From NCBI GenBank assembly GCA_937864125.1, contig CALMHZ010000083.1, forward strand, positions 1 to 33,158: a DNA stretch of 33,158 nt. The letters are read 5' to 3'. Shown piece after piece: positions 15,615 to 23,699 of the stretch (positions are counted from its first letter, which is position 1; every line of letters starts with the position of its first letter). Below the pieces are notes generated by a model, which saw nothing but the letters and a program-made list of their open reading frames with translations, was not told the DNA's origin and made no database searches. Source of the stretch: an uncultured bacterium (GTDB lineage Bacteria; Patescibacteriota; Minisyncoccia; Moranbacterales; UBA1568). The translations under genes were made by a program, and so were the position numbers.

Positions 15615-15818
15615 TTATGAGATGACGATTACTGATTCGTCCCGTCGTACGGACTGTTCGCATTCCGTACGAAGACTCATAACCCGAATCCAGTCGCCCC
15701 CCTGTTGATCATCAGCCATCCGCCGCAACCCATCGCCCTCCTCCTCATGGGGGAGCGGAACCAATATGAATATTTGCTCCGGCGCCAGATCTTCAACAGT
15801 ATAATTTCTCTCACTCAT
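15615..15818 (-). CDS. small hypothetical protein (67 aa) between sufS and sufU
   Basis: Not recognised. Starting at the ATG at 15818 (MSERNYTVEDLAPEQIFILVPLP), it has GAGGGA about six bases upstream and a strong terminator beyond its stop, so it is probably a real gene although it runs against the suf genes. The protein is acidic and soluble. It looks like a beta strand (QIFILVPLP), a polar loop, a segment GGDWIRVMSLRTECEQ with one cysteine, and a final strand ESVIVIS. A longer frame begins 11 codons earlier but lacks a ribosome site. No promoter is clear. Its position suggests, but does not show, a link to Fe-S assembly. Confidence 0.6.
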   Translation of the reverse strand: MSERNYTVEDLAPEQIFILVPLPHEEEGDGLRRMADDQQGGDWIRVMSLRTECEQSVRRDESVIVIS

Positions 15819-15897
15819 TTTCTTCCCTCTCTTTGTAAAAAAACAATACAAGGCACAGACGCCTTGCGAAAAAAAGAATACTATAACTCTCCTCCCT

Positions 15898-16275
15898 ATG
15901 TCAACCGAATCCCCTTATCAAGACCGTATCCTCGACCACTATCGGAATCCGAGGAACTTCAAATCCCTGAAGACCTGCTCGCATCACGGCGAAGCGAAGA
16001 ACCCGACCTGCGGCGACCGGCTCTCTTTCGAGATTTCCGTAAAAAAAGGCCTGATTTCCGACATCGGATTCCAAGGCGAAGGCTGCGCCATCTCGCAGGC
16101 GTCGGCGTCACTCCTTACGGAATATGTACGGGGAAAAACCGCATCCCACGCCCTTGCATTGGCGCCCGGGGAAGTCATGGGACTCCTCGGCATCTCGCTC
16201 TCTCCCACCCGGATGAAGTGCGCCCTCCTTTCGCTTGAAACCCTGAAAATGGCTCTGAAAAAGCAAAAAATGTAA
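15898..16275 (+). CDS. sufU: SufU-type sulfur transfer/scaffold protein
   Basis: IscU-fold zinc protein that accepts persulfide sulfur from SufS and hands it to SufBCD. The 125 residues show YQDRILDHYRNPRNF, NPTCGDRLSFEI with Cys38 and Asp40, GEGCAISQASASLLTE with Cys63 (QASAS in place of the usual SxASAS), and RMKCALLSLETLKMAL with Cys108. The Cys-Asp-Cys-Cys set is that of a SufU zinc site. It is about 20 residues shorter than well-known SufU proteins, mainly just before the last cysteine. It is separated from sufS by the antisense 67-aa gene, so it probably has its own promoter; I could not place one with confidence. A hairpin, CAAGGC-ACAGAC-GCCTTG, lies upstream (15849-15866). Confidence 0.94.
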   Translation: MSTESPYQDRILDHYRNPRNFKSLKTCSHHGEAKNPTCGDRLSFEISVKKGLISDIGFQGEGCAISQASASLLTEYVRGKTASHALALAPGEVMGLLGISLSPTRMKCALLSLETLKMALKKQKM

Positions 16276-16286
16276 CCTTTGTTTTC

Positions 16287-16315
16287 TTGACAATCACGGT
16301 GTTTCCTGGTAATAT
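16287..16315 (+). promoter_or_regulatory. consensus promoter of glgC
   Basis: TTGACA (16287-16292), 17-base spacer, TAATAT (16310-16315). A GAAGGAGG ribosome site stands at the right distance from the glgC ATG. Confidence 0.85.
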
Positions 16316-16365
16316 TTTTACCTGTTTCTTCACAATTTTTTCTCAATGACGCCAGAAGGAGGCAC

Positions 16366-17604
16366 ATGATGCGCAATCCCAGCAACCTTTCCAGAAAAGT
16401 CCTCGCAATAGTTCTTGCAGGAGGGCGCGGAAGTCGGCTCAAAACTCTCACCGAAAGCCGAGCAAAACCAGCCGTTCCGTTCGGAGGGAAATACCGGATC
16501 ATCGATTTCCCCATGTCCAACCTGGAAAACTCCGGATTCCGGAATATCGTGGTCCTGCCGCAGTACGGAAGCTTCGAACTCATGATCCACCTGCAACATG
16601 TGTGGAACTCGGATCCGGCGCATGATTTTTTCGTATATCCGCTGTTCCCACAGCACATTCGACACACGGAATATCAGGATACCGCCGATGCCGTCGAGCA
16701 GAATATGAGCATCATCGGAAAAATCGGGGATTTCCGGACTCTTGCGATACTCGCCGGAGACCATGTGTACTCCATGGACTTCTCACAGATGCTCTCCTAC
16801 CACTACGATATCGGATCCAAGTTCACGGTTTCCGTACTCGAAATGCCGTCAGATTCGGTAAGCGGGCTCGGCGTACTGGAAGTCGATGCCAATATGCGGA
16901 TCATCGGCTTTCAGGAAAAGCCGAAAAAGGATCCGAAAGAAATCCCCGGAAAACCGGGCTATTGCCTCGTATCCATGGGGAACTACATCGCTGAACGGGA
17001 ATTCCTCAGGGAGATTTTTCAGGAAATGTCCGGAAAAATCGAACATGCGCTCGACTTCGGGAAGGACGTGATCCCCTATCTCATCGAAAAAGGAGTGGCC
17101 CTCTTCGCCTACAACTTCAATGACAATGTCGTCTCGGGCGCGGGAGGACATTACTGGCGCGATGTCGGGACGGTCGACGCCTATTGGCAGTCCCACCAGG
17201 ACATCATTTCCATCAATCCGCCATTCAATATCCACAACACCGAAGCATGGCCGATTCGGACAGGCTCCGACAATCTCCCGGGAGCCAAACTGATCGGAAT
17301 CAACGTCCCCCATGATCGGGCCTGTCTCGTTGGTGGAAAATCCATCCTCCAGCGATGCATGGTCGAAGACTCTATACTCGGTCGACGGGTCGAGATCTAT
17401 GACGGGGCGGAAGTGTCTCGCTCCATCCTGTTCGACGGGGTAGTGATCGGTGCCGGAAGTCGGATTGAAAACGCCATCATCGACCAAGAAACGGCTGTTC
17501 CGCCTGGTACGCATATCGGCGTCGATCGTAGGGCCGACGGAGAAAGAGGCTTCCACGTGAGCGCAAGCGGCATCGTGATAATTCCAAGCGGGTTCAGGTT
17601 CTGA
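16366..17604 (+). CDS. glgC: glucose-1-phosphate adenylyltransferase
   Basis: Makes ADP-glucose from glucose-1-phosphate and ATP for glycogen or related glucans. The 412 residues carry IVLAGGRGSRLKTLTESRAKPAVPFGGKYRIIDFPMSNLENSG (nucleotide-binding and activator region), LAGDHVYSMDF (metal-binding Asp), FQEKPK, SMGNYI, GHYWRDVGTVDAYWQS, and a C-terminal left-handed beta-helix from about 290 on (hexapeptide-like ILQRCMVEDSILGRRVEIYDGAEVSRSILFD). A strong GGAGG precedes two adjacent ATGs (16366 and 16369). It forms a single-gene unit with a consensus promoter and terminator. No other glycogen gene is in the window. Confidence 0.96.
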   Translation: MMRNPSNLSRKVLAIVLAGGRGSRLKTLTESRAKPAVPFGGKYRIIDFPMSNLENSGFRNIVVLPQYGSFELMIHLQHVWNSDPAHDFFVYPLFPQHIRHTEYQDTADAVEQNMSIIGKIGDFRTLAILAGDHVYSMDFSQMLSYHYDIGSKFTVSVLEMPSDSVSGLGVLEVDANMRIIGFQEKPKKDPKEIPGKPGYCLVSMGNYIAEREFLREIFQEMSGKIEHALDFGKDVIPYLIEKGVALFAYNFNDNVVSGAGGHYWRDVGTVDAYWQSHQDIISINPPFNIHNTEAWPIRTGSDNLPGAKLIGINVPHDRACLVGGKSILQRCMVEDSILGRRVEIYDGAEVSRSILFDGVVIGAGSRIENAIIDQETAVPPGTHIGVDRRADGERGFHVSASGIVIIPSGFRF

Positions 17605-17618
17605 CGGTTCGTATTTAG

Positions 17619-17655
17619 ACCGGCTTTCCGATAATCGGAGCCGGTTTTCTTTTTG
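17619..17655 (+). terminator. intrinsic terminator of glgC
   Basis: ACCGGC, a two-base bulge, TCCGA, loop, TCGGA, GCCGGT, then TTTTCTTTTT. It lies 15 bases past the stop. Confidence 0.9.
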
Positions 17656-17699
17656 TCTCTTTCCCGCTATACTGGCTAGGTAATATATGATGAAAAATT

Positions 17700-17969
17700 A
17701 TGGCAGTACAAGATGAATTGCACCCGAGCGGACCGGTCACCCTCGCAAACGGATGGACGATCGAGGTGGATCGCGATGTCTGCATCGGCGCGGCTCCCTG
17801 CACCGCGATGGCGCCCAACACTTTCGGACTCGACAATGAAGGCAAGGCGACCGTCCTTTCGACCGCGAACGAGGACTCCACCGATACCATACTCAATGCC
17901 GCCCGCGCCTGCCCCGTTTCCGCTATCATTCTCAAGGACAAAGATGGCAAGCGAGTATTCCCAGAATAA
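17700..17969 (+). CDS. 3Fe-4S-type monocluster ferredoxin
   Basis: Small electron carrier of 89 aa. The cluster motif is DRDVCIGAAPCTAMAPNTF followed by ARACPVSAI: cysteines 28, 34 and 71, with alanine at position 31 where 4Fe-4S ferredoxins have cysteine or aspartate. Three cysteines in C-X5-C...CP spacing are typical of 3Fe-4S ferredoxins such as those serving cytochromes P450. FGLDNEGKATVL matches the usual beta segment between the motifs. It is flanked by terminators, so it is probably transcribed alone; a TATACT at 17668-17673 is a possible -10. It lies near korAB, whose enzyme needs a ferredoxin, but the pairing is inference. Confidence 0.9.
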   Translation: MAVQDELHPSGPVTLANGWTIEVDRDVCIGAAPCTAMAPNTFGLDNEGKATVLSTANEDSTDTILNAARACPVSAIILKDKDGKRVFPE

Positions 17970-17993
17970 AGACGGCGAGCCTCTTTGCAGCTG

Positions 17994-18018
17994 CTCCCTT
18001 CCATAAAAGGGAGTTTTT
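17994..18018 (+). terminator. intrinsic terminator of the ferredoxin gene
   Basis: CTCCCTT, six-base loop, AAGGGAG, then TTTTT, about 25 bases past the stop. Confidence 0.85.
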
Positions 18019-18063
18019 GTATACTATGAAGAATCCTCGCGCGTATCCTTAACCTCTCTTCGT

Positions 18064-18384
18064 ATGGAAAAAAATAAGAAACCCAGCCTTCCGCAGCAGA
18101 TCGAAGCGAAACTCGCGGAGGTCCTCGATCCCGAGCTCGGTATCTCTATCGTCGACCTAGGTCTCGTTTATGGCGTCTCGGTCACCAAAAACGGCCGGGC
18201 GAAAGTCACCATGACCCTCACTACCATGGGCTGTCCCATGTTCGGAGTGATAGAGAAGCAGATAGAAGATGTGCTCATGACCATTCCGGAAATCGAGGAT
18301 GTCAAAACCGAAATCACTTTCGATCCCCCATGGGATCCCTCAAAAATGAGCGAGTCCGCCAAAGCAGAGCTCGGCTTCGAATAA
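18064..18384 (+). CDS. MIP18/DUF59 Fe-S assembly factor (SufT/PaaD-like)
   Basis: A 106-residue member of the MIP18 family, which helps deliver or mature Fe-S clusters (SufT, PaaD, archaeal and eukaryotic relatives). Motifs: AEVLDPELGISIVDLGLVYGVSV (19-41) and MTLTTMGCPMFGVIEKQIEDVL with the conserved Cys57, then FDPPWDPSKMSE. It is the minimal single-domain form. Its position at the end of the suf/ferredoxin region fits a maturation role. A bidirectional terminator follows and separates it from korB. Confidence 0.92.
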   Translation: MEKNKKPSLPQQIEAKLAEVLDPELGISIVDLGLVYGVSVTKNGRAKVTMTLTTMGCPMFGVIEKQIEDVLMTIPEIEDVKTEITFDPPWDPSKMSESAKAELGFE

Positions 18385-18412
18385 TGAAGGGTGCGTAGCG
18401 ATTTCACGCATG

Positions 18413-18440
18413 AAAAAATCCCCTCACGAGGGGATTTTTC
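18413..18440. terminator. bidirectional intrinsic terminator
   Basis: AAAAAATCCCCTC-ACG-AGGGGATTTTT. A-run, 7-bp stem and T-run let it work for both the SufT-like gene (plus) and korB (minus), whose ends face each other here. Confidence 0.92.
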
Positions 18441-18460
18441 TCTTTTTTGGGCACATTCGC

Positions 18461-19339
18461 TTACACGAAAGATTTCACGAGCGCTGCAAATTTCTCCGTA
18501 TCAAGCGTGTGGCGATAGAGCGGATGCTCGCCCATGATGCCGAGCGCATCCTCATATACCGACCGCTCATGCTTATAGAGGATTCCGATCGGCATTTTTT
18601 CGGTCTCGCAGGCTTTGGCGAATGCGGCCTGCCTGTCGGTCGGATCGTAGTCATCCGGAAGATAATAGGTATGTTCCTTGAACCACCCGTAGGTATTCAC
18701 CTTGTTGAAGACGACACAAGGCTGGAAGACATCGACGAGGGCGAAGCCCTTCCAGGCAAGCGCTTCTTTCAGGATGGCTTTCGTCTGCAGGATGTCCCCG
18801 ATATTTGCCCGCGCGACGAATGACGCGTCGAGCGCTACCGCAACCGCCATCGGATTGAAGGGCTCGACCACGACTCCGTCGGGCTGCAGCGGATTCTGCA
18901 TGCCCTGTTCGGAAGTGGGCGATGCCTGCCCCTTGGTCAGCCCGTAGATCATATTGTTATGGACAATCGCCGTGATGTCGGGATTGCGGCGGATGGTATG
19001 CGTCAGATGGTTTCCTCCCTCACCGTACATATCGCCATCGCCCGATTCCGCGACGACGACGAGGTCCCGGTGCGCGAGCTTGATGCCGACGGCCGAAGGC
19101 AGCGCGCGGCCATGAAGCCCATTGTACATATTCGCATGCACATACTGAGGCGTCTTGGCGGCCTGACCGATACCGGAAACCAATACGAGATTACTCGGAT
19201 CGATCTCAAGCTCGGAGAGGGACTGCTTCACGACATTGAGCAGCGGAAAGTTCCCGCACGCCGGACACCAGGCAATATCCGTCCCATGAGGCATATCGAA
19301 TTTCTTCTTTTCTGTTTCAGGCATATTTTTTGAGTTCAT
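18461..19339 (-). CDS. korB: 2-oxoacid:ferredoxin oxidoreductase, beta subunit
   Basis: Thiamine-diphosphate subunit of an enzyme that oxidises 2-oxoacids to acyl-CoA with ferredoxin, or runs in reverse. The 292 residues hold DIAWCPACGNF (Cys25, Cys28), GLHGRALPSAVGIKLA, the ThDP/Mg site ESGDGDMYGEGGNH...HNNMIYGLTKGQASPT, and FQPCVVFNKV (Cys208). At the usual GIGC position, where a third cluster ligand is found, this protein has GIGQ (Gln59). The start at 19339 has GAGGAG at good distance and overlaps the end of korA by 23 bases, so the two are translationally coupled. The exact substrate (2-oxoglutarate, pyruvate or branched-chain oxoacids) is not settled. Confidence 0.93.
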   Translation of the reverse strand: MNSKNMPETEKKKFDMPHGTDIAWCPACGNFPLLNVVKQSLSELEIDPSNLVLVSGIGQAAKTPQYVHANMYNGLHGRALPSAVGIKLAHRDLVVVAESGDGDMYGEGGNHLTHTIRRNPDITAIVHNNMIYGLTKGQASPTSEQGMQNPLQPDGVVVEPFNPMAVAVALDASFVARANIGDILQTKAILKEALAWKGFALVDVFQPCVVFNKVNTYGWFKEHTYYLPDDYDPTDRQAAFAKACETEKMPIGILYKHERSVYEDALGIMGEHPLYRHTLDTEKFAALVKSFV

Positions 19340-21023
19340 CGACTATCTCCTCGACACAGAACGGCTCCCCCGTCGACTTGGTGATTCGTTTGACGATCTT
19401 GACGCCACACTCGCGGACCAGGAGATCGGCGAATTGTCCCTGATGATTATTCTCCATCACCACGATTTTTTTGCCTTTGAACACCTCTTTCACCTTCGGG
19501 TTGATCGGATACGCCTGCGAAAAATGAAGGCCTCCGATCTTCTTGCTCCGCACGAGGGCGAGCGATTCTTCGAGCACCCCTTTATTCGACCCCCAGGCGA
19601 CGAAAAGGATATCGGCATCCTTCACATTGTCTATTTCGGTCGGCATGATAGCCGAATCTGTCATAGCCGCAAGGCGCTTCATCCGCTTCGCCATCATCTT
19701 CTCGCGCACAGAGTAGCTTTCCGTGATGTGTCCGGTCTCATCGTGCTCATCGGAATCCACCTTCACGATTCCCCGACCGAAACCCGGAATCCCTCGAGGA
19801 GAAATGCCATCCTTCGTATAGGCATATCGGGCATAGTCGGCTGTCGTCTCCACGATATGCCGTTTGGAGGAAGCGACGCCGATCGATTCTTCTTTCATAC
19901 CCGCGAGAGAGTCAAGGAGGTATTGATCCGTAAGTACGAACACGGGAATCTGGAATTGATCCGCGGTATCGAAAACCTGTCGCATAAGTGCTACCTCCTC
20001 CTCCAAAGAGCCGGGTGTGTATATCGCTCGAAGAAATTCCCCATGACCGGCGTACAAAGCGAGGTTCAAGTCCGCCTGCTCGGTCTTGGTCGGCAATCCT
20101 GTGGCCGGACCCGGGCGCATACCGATATGGATGACGATAGGAGTTTCGATGATTCCCGCAAGCGACACGCCCTCTTGCATGAGGTCGAACCCTCCGCCGG
20201 AGGTCGAGACCATAGCACGAGCGCCCGCGTACGACGCCCCCAAGGCCATATTGATGGCCGATATCTCGTCCTCCGCCTGATCGACTACCACACCGAGTCT
20301 TTTGCCCTTGTTAGCGAGAAAAGTCAGCACCCCGGTCCCAGGCGACATGGGATAGGAAGAAATGAAATTGCATCCGCCTGAGAGCGCGCCGAGACCCAAG
20401 GCCGTATGCCCGTCGATCAAGAGCTCCTTCGCATACTTATCATCCCTCGGAAAGCCGAGCTCGATATCCTCCTGATAGGCCGTGTTCTTCCCGAATTGAA
20501 ATCCTTTTTTCGCGGCTTCGATATTTTTTTCCACCACCTCCTGCCCTTTTCTCGAAAAAAATTCACTCAAATACTCATGGAAAATCTTCTCCTCCGCGCC
20601 GAGTATACCCAAGATCACCCCGACCGCTACCGTATTCGCGTAGAGAGGATTACCCACCTCGCTTGCGAATTTCGTAAGCGGCGTATCGATAAAATGCGCA
20701 AGGGTCGCATATTCTTTTATACGGCTCTGTTCCCCGAAGACGATCGTCCGATCGCTTATCCGATCCGAAAGGTGCTCCACCACATTGCCATCCATGGCGA
20801 AGAGAAAATCGATGCGTCTCACATACGAGCGATGCTTTTTGGAAGAAAGCCTGATTTCCGTCGAATTCGATCCGCCCCGGACGCGTGACATGTATTCCTT
20901 GCACGCGAATACCTGATACCCTTCGCGCTTGAGCACGGCCATAAGGATATTTTCGACGGTTTGGACCCCTTGTCCCGCCGCCCCGCCTAAGACAATGGAG
21001 AGATCATTATAAAAATGCCGCAT
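19317..21023 (-). CDS. korA: 2-oxoacid:ferredoxin oxidoreductase, fused gamma-alpha subunit
   Basis: The 568-residue partner of KorB. Residues 1-190 are the gamma domain (SIVLGGAAGQGVQTVENIL, SRVRGGSNSTEIR, ANTVAVGVILGILG), joined to the alpha subunit from about 205 (LLIDGHTALGLGALSGGCNFISSYPMSPGTGVL, VVVDQAEDEISAINMALGASYAGARAM). Further alpha motifs are STSGGGFDLMQEG, MRPGPATGLPTKTEQADL and QAYPINP. This fused two-gene architecture is known for one large class of these enzymes. There is no ferredoxin-like delta domain, so an external ferredoxin must take the electrons. An extended -10 promoter lies at 21050-21058. Confidence 0.95.
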   Translation of the reverse strand: MRHFYNDLSIVLGGAAGQGVQTVENILMAVLKREGYQVFACKEYMSRVRGGSNSTEIRLSSKKHRSYVRRIDFLFAMDGNVVEHLSDRISDRTIVFGEQSRIKEYATLAHFIDTPLTKFASEVGNPLYANTVAVGVILGILGAEEKIFHEYLSEFFSRKGQEVVEKNIEAAKKGFQFGKNTAYQEDIELGFPRDDKYAKELLIDGHTALGLGALSGGCNFISSYPMSPGTGVLTFLANKGKRLGVVVDQAEDEISAINMALGASYAGARAMVSTSGGGFDLMQEGVSLAGIIETPIVIHIGMRPGPATGLPTKTEQADLNLALYAGHGEFLRAIYTPGSLEEEVALMRQVFDTADQFQIPVFVLTDQYLLDSLAGMKEESIGVASSKRHIVETTADYARYAYTKDGISPRGIPGFGRGIVKVDSDEHDETGHITESYSVREKMMAKRMKRLAAMTDSAIMPTEIDNVKDADILFVAWGSNKGVLEESLALVRSKKIGGLHFSQAYPINPKVKEVFKGKKIVVMENNHQGQFADLLVRECGVKIVKRITKSTGEPFCVEEIVDELKKYA

Positions 21024-21049
21024 ACTTTGATATTTTTTGGTGTTGCCTC

Positions 21050-21058
21050 ATTATACCA
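21050..21058 (-). promoter_or_regulatory. extended -10 promoter of korAB
   Basis: Minus-strand TGG-TATAAT (TATAAT at 21055-21050) without a good -35. A short palindrome GCTCTC-A-GAGAGC lies just upstream (21060-21072), overlapping the end of xseB, and could be an operator. Confidence 0.55.
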
Positions 21059-21071
21059 CGCTCTCTGAGAG

Positions 21072-21275
21072 CTATTCCTCAAGCGTTTTTTCGACTTCCT
21101 TGAACTCGTTTTCTATTTCTTTCAGTCTCGTGCGGGACGCCTTGACGAGCAGCGCGCCTTCCTTGAATTTCTCCAAGCCCTTCTCCACATCAATTTCGGC
21201 TTGTCCCTCGAACCACGCGACGATGTCTTCGAGTTTTTTTATCGATTCGGACAATGACGATTTTTTTTCAGCCAT
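21072..21275 (-). CDS. xseB: exodeoxyribonuclease VII small subunit
   Basis: A 67-residue coiled protein that binds the long helices of XseA in exonuclease VII, which degrades single-stranded DNA. The sequence is a charged helical hairpin (SLSESIKKLEDIVAWFEGQAEIDVEKGLEKFKEG...), with the family-typical LEDIV and DVEKGLEKFKEGA segments. Length is usual. It lies 20 bases downstream of xseA on the same strand, the standard order. Confidence 0.95.
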   Translation of the reverse strand: MAEKKSSLSESIKKLEDIVAWFEGQAEIDVEKGLEKFKEGALLVKASRTRLKEIENEFKEVEKTLEE

Positions 21276-21295
21276 AGTATTCTTTTCAAATCCGT

Positions 21296-22873
21296 TTATG
21301 GGGAAATTTCCCGTACTTCTGCCGATACGCTCCCTTTTGACAGCCGTATATCCAGTGTATCACCAAGCTTAGCGTCCGTCGATGAACGGAGAAGAGCGCC
21401 CGAAGAAAGCCTGACCAGGCTATACCCGAGCCTCAAGGCGCGATTCGGGTCGAATTGCATCAAGAGCGCATCAAACTGCTTCAGCCGATCATGAAACTGC
21501 GCAAGAAGTACGCTGCTCGTTTTTTTCATCCCTTCCTCGAACGACCACACCCTGTCAGCCGACGAACGGAGCGCGTAACTCATGGTTATTTTTTTTTCAA
21601 GGAAACGATCAGCGAGACTCTTGATACGCTCCTTCATGTTCTGAAAAGACTCGACGAGGACCGCCTCTTGAGCGGCCAGACCGGACTCGAAAAAAGAAAT
21701 GGCATCATTCATGCTCTGCTCCATAGCGCGCGCTGCCCGATGAATGCCCTGTTCCGCTTCTTCCCATGACTGGCGGACGGCGCGGGCGGCGGCGGTAGGC
21801 GTCGACGCGGAGCTGTCCGCAACCAATTGAGCCAAAGAAATATCCTTTTCATGGCCGATGCCGGAAATGACGGGGATGCGAGATGCGGCGATCGCCCGGA
21901 CGAGAGCTTCGTTATTGAACGCCTGCAAGCTCTCGAGGCTTCCTCCTCCGCGGATGACGACGAGTACATCATAGCGTTCCGGATGCGCATTGAAATATTC
22001 CACGCCCTTCAAGAGCTCGAAGACCGCCTTCTTTCCCTCGACGCTCGACGGATAAAGCGTCACCTGATACCCGTGCTGCCCGACATTCATCATAAAATCC
22101 CCGATGGCGGCTCCGTCTTTCGAAGTGAGCAAAGCTATCCGTTCCGGAAATTCCGGGATCGCACGCTTCCGTTCCGGGGCGAACAATCCTTCCGTTTCCA
22201 ACTTCTTCCGAAGCTCCTCATACGCCTTCTTAAGGGCGCCTTCTCCGGCAAACTCGATGACGCCGACCTTGAGGCTCAATCGACCGCTCGGTTTGTAGAC
22301 ATCCGGAGATCCTTCGACCACGATCTCATCCCCGATCGCGATGCGCACGCCGGAAACCATATACGCGGAACGAAAAATAAGGCAGTTGATGGTCGATTCA
22401 TCTTGGCTATCTTTGAGCGAAAAATATACCACCCGCTCGCGCTCATCCACGCTCGACACCTCGCCGCGTATTCGCGCGGCCATTCCCGAAAGCTCGATAT
22501 TCAAACTATCGAGAAATTGCCCCACCGAAAGCGGCGTATCCGGAGCGACAGGCGCGAGGAAAGCCTTCACTTCCTCTTTCTCCCAAGCCGGTCTTTCACT
22601 CGATGGAGCGGAATCCGCCGAAGCGCTCTCAACTGAAGCTGATCCGCTCTCTTCGCAGAGCGAAACGATTTCTATGAGCCGAGCGCCATACTTCCGATAT
22701 TTCGCCTCCTTGATCCCTTTGACGCGCAAAAGCGCATCCTTGGTGCAAGGCAGCGTGCTTATGATCTCATCGAGCACGGCGTTCGGCAAGACGCGATACA
22801 GCTCAACCCCCTCTCGGGCGGCAGCTTCCTCTCTCCACTGCTTCAGGCGCATTCTCAATTCGATTCTATTCAT
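21296..22873 (-). CDS. xseA: exodeoxyribonuclease VII large subunit with N-terminal HRDC domain
   Basis: Large subunit of exonuclease VII. The ATG at 22873 (MNRIELRMRLKQWREE) gives 525 aa; a GTG eight codons earlier is possible. Residues about 3-72 resemble an HRDC domain, a nucleic-acid-binding module known from RecQ helicases and RNase D: LKQWREEAAAREGVELYRVL..., LPCTKDALLRVKGIKEAKYRKYGARLIEIV. A Ser/Ala/Glu-rich linker (about 73-105) follows. Then comes the standard protein: PLSVGQFLDSLNIEL, OB-fold (IRGEVSSVDERERVVYFSLKD), PERIALLTSKDGAAIGDFM, VVIRGGGSLESLQAFNNEALVRAIAASRIPVISGIGHEKDISLAQLVADSSASTPTAAA, a long coiled region, and DPNRALRLGYSLVR. The HRDC fusion is unusual. Confidence 0.93.
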   Translation of the reverse strand: MNRIELRMRLKQWREEAAAREGVELYRVLPNAVLDEIISTLPCTKDALLRVKGIKEAKYRKYGARLIEIVSLCEESGSASVESASADSAPSSERPAWEKEEVKAFLAPVAPDTPLSVGQFLDSLNIELSGMAARIRGEVSSVDERERVVYFSLKDSQDESTINCLIFRSAYMVSGVRIAIGDEIVVEGSPDVYKPSGRLSLKVGVIEFAGEGALKKAYEELRKKLETEGLFAPERKRAIPEFPERIALLTSKDGAAIGDFMMNVGQHGYQVTLYPSSVEGKKAVFELLKGVEYFNAHPERYDVLVVIRGGGSLESLQAFNNEALVRAIAASRIPVISGIGHEKDISLAQLVADSSASTPTAAARAVRQSWEEAEQGIHRAARAMEQSMNDAISFFESGLAAQEAVLVESFQNMKERIKSLADRFLEKKITMSYALRSSADRVWSFEEGMKKTSSVLLAQFHDRLKQFDALLMQFDPNRALRLGYSLVRLSSGALLRSSTDAKLGDTLDIRLSKGSVSAEVREISP

Positions 22874-22919
22874 ATATCGCAAGCTTATAGGCAGCACACA
22901 AAAAATTCTTTATAAGGAC

Positions 22920-23663
22920 CTATGCTCCACCGGCGTGTCTTTTCGCGAGAAAGGCGGCATAAGCCTCGCCCACATTCTCGATCCCTCGGCGCAGGGATGG
23001 AAATGAGGCTTCTTTCCAAGCGAGATATTTCAATGCCGCATAGCTCCCGAGGGTGATGATCGCTTCCGCTATTTTCCCGCTGTCTCCGGCGAATCCCGCC
23101 GGACCCAAACGATGAACGATGACAACGACGAACAGGGCATACGCGATACGATGCAGTCGCTTCCACCGCGCGCCGCCCAAAGTCCGCTGAGCCCATGCAT
23201 TGGAAGTAAGCAGCAAAGGAAAGGTAAGGAGAAGCGCCGTCAGCCCGAAAAGGATATACGCTTCTATGGAAAAAATATCCGAAAAAAGATACGGCCCAAG
23301 AAAAACGGAAAAGAACGAAGGATCGAAAACATACCCGAGTCCGTGTACCAAGGCGAAATACGCCGTGAGTATGCCCAATTCTCGACGCAGACCCATCAAA
23401 ATACGGAGAAGCGGCATGCGAGTTATTACTGAAAGCGGACTCAAGAACAGGAGAAAGATAAGGATATTCACCGCGATCGACGCGTAATCATTCCGATATG
23501 CCGGGAAAAAGAATCCGATCAAGCTAAGATGCGCGATAAGGAGGATGCCTGTCTTCACCGTCCGAACATGCTTCGCGAGAAAAGCACATGCCAACCGATG
23601 AAACTGAAACAATGGGAGAAAAACCGATCGCATACTCTCATCTCTTACAGAAATACTTCCCAT
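22920..23663 (-). CDS. ferric reductase-like membrane protein (MsrQ/YedZ-related)
   Basis: A 247-residue membrane protein with about six helices. Family hallmarks are LRILMGLRRELGILTAYFALVHGLGYV and TSNAWAQRTLGGARWKRLHRIAYALFVVVIVHRLGP, which hold the histidines expected to bind heme (in ALVHGLGYV, RLHRIAY and VVIVHRL). MsrQ passes quinone-pool electrons to the periplasmic methionine sulfoxide reductase MsrP; no msrP gene is in the window, so the partner is unknown. The start could be 23663 or the ATG ten codons later (MRSVFLPLFQFHR). It precedes xseA by about 45 bases on the same strand and repeat R3 lies upstream. Confidence 0.82.
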   Translation of the reverse strand: MGSISVRDESMRSVFLPLFQFHRLACAFLAKHVRTVKTGILLIAHLSLIGFFFPAYRNDYASIAVNILIFLLFLSPLSVITRMPLLRILMGLRRELGILTAYFALVHGLGYVFDPSFFSVFLGPYLFSDIFSIEAYILFGLTALLLTFPLLLTSNAWAQRTLGGARWKRLHRIAYALFVVVIVHRLGPAGFAGDSGKIAEAIITLGSYAALKYLAWKEASFPSLRRGIENVGEAYAAFLAKRHAGGA

Positions 23664-23699
23664 ATGAGCATCTTATCTTGAAAGAGCAGGAAAAACAAT

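Noticed and set aside
19434-20381. 315-codon plus-strand open frame opposite korA
   Set aside because: Antisense to korA and without recognisable features.
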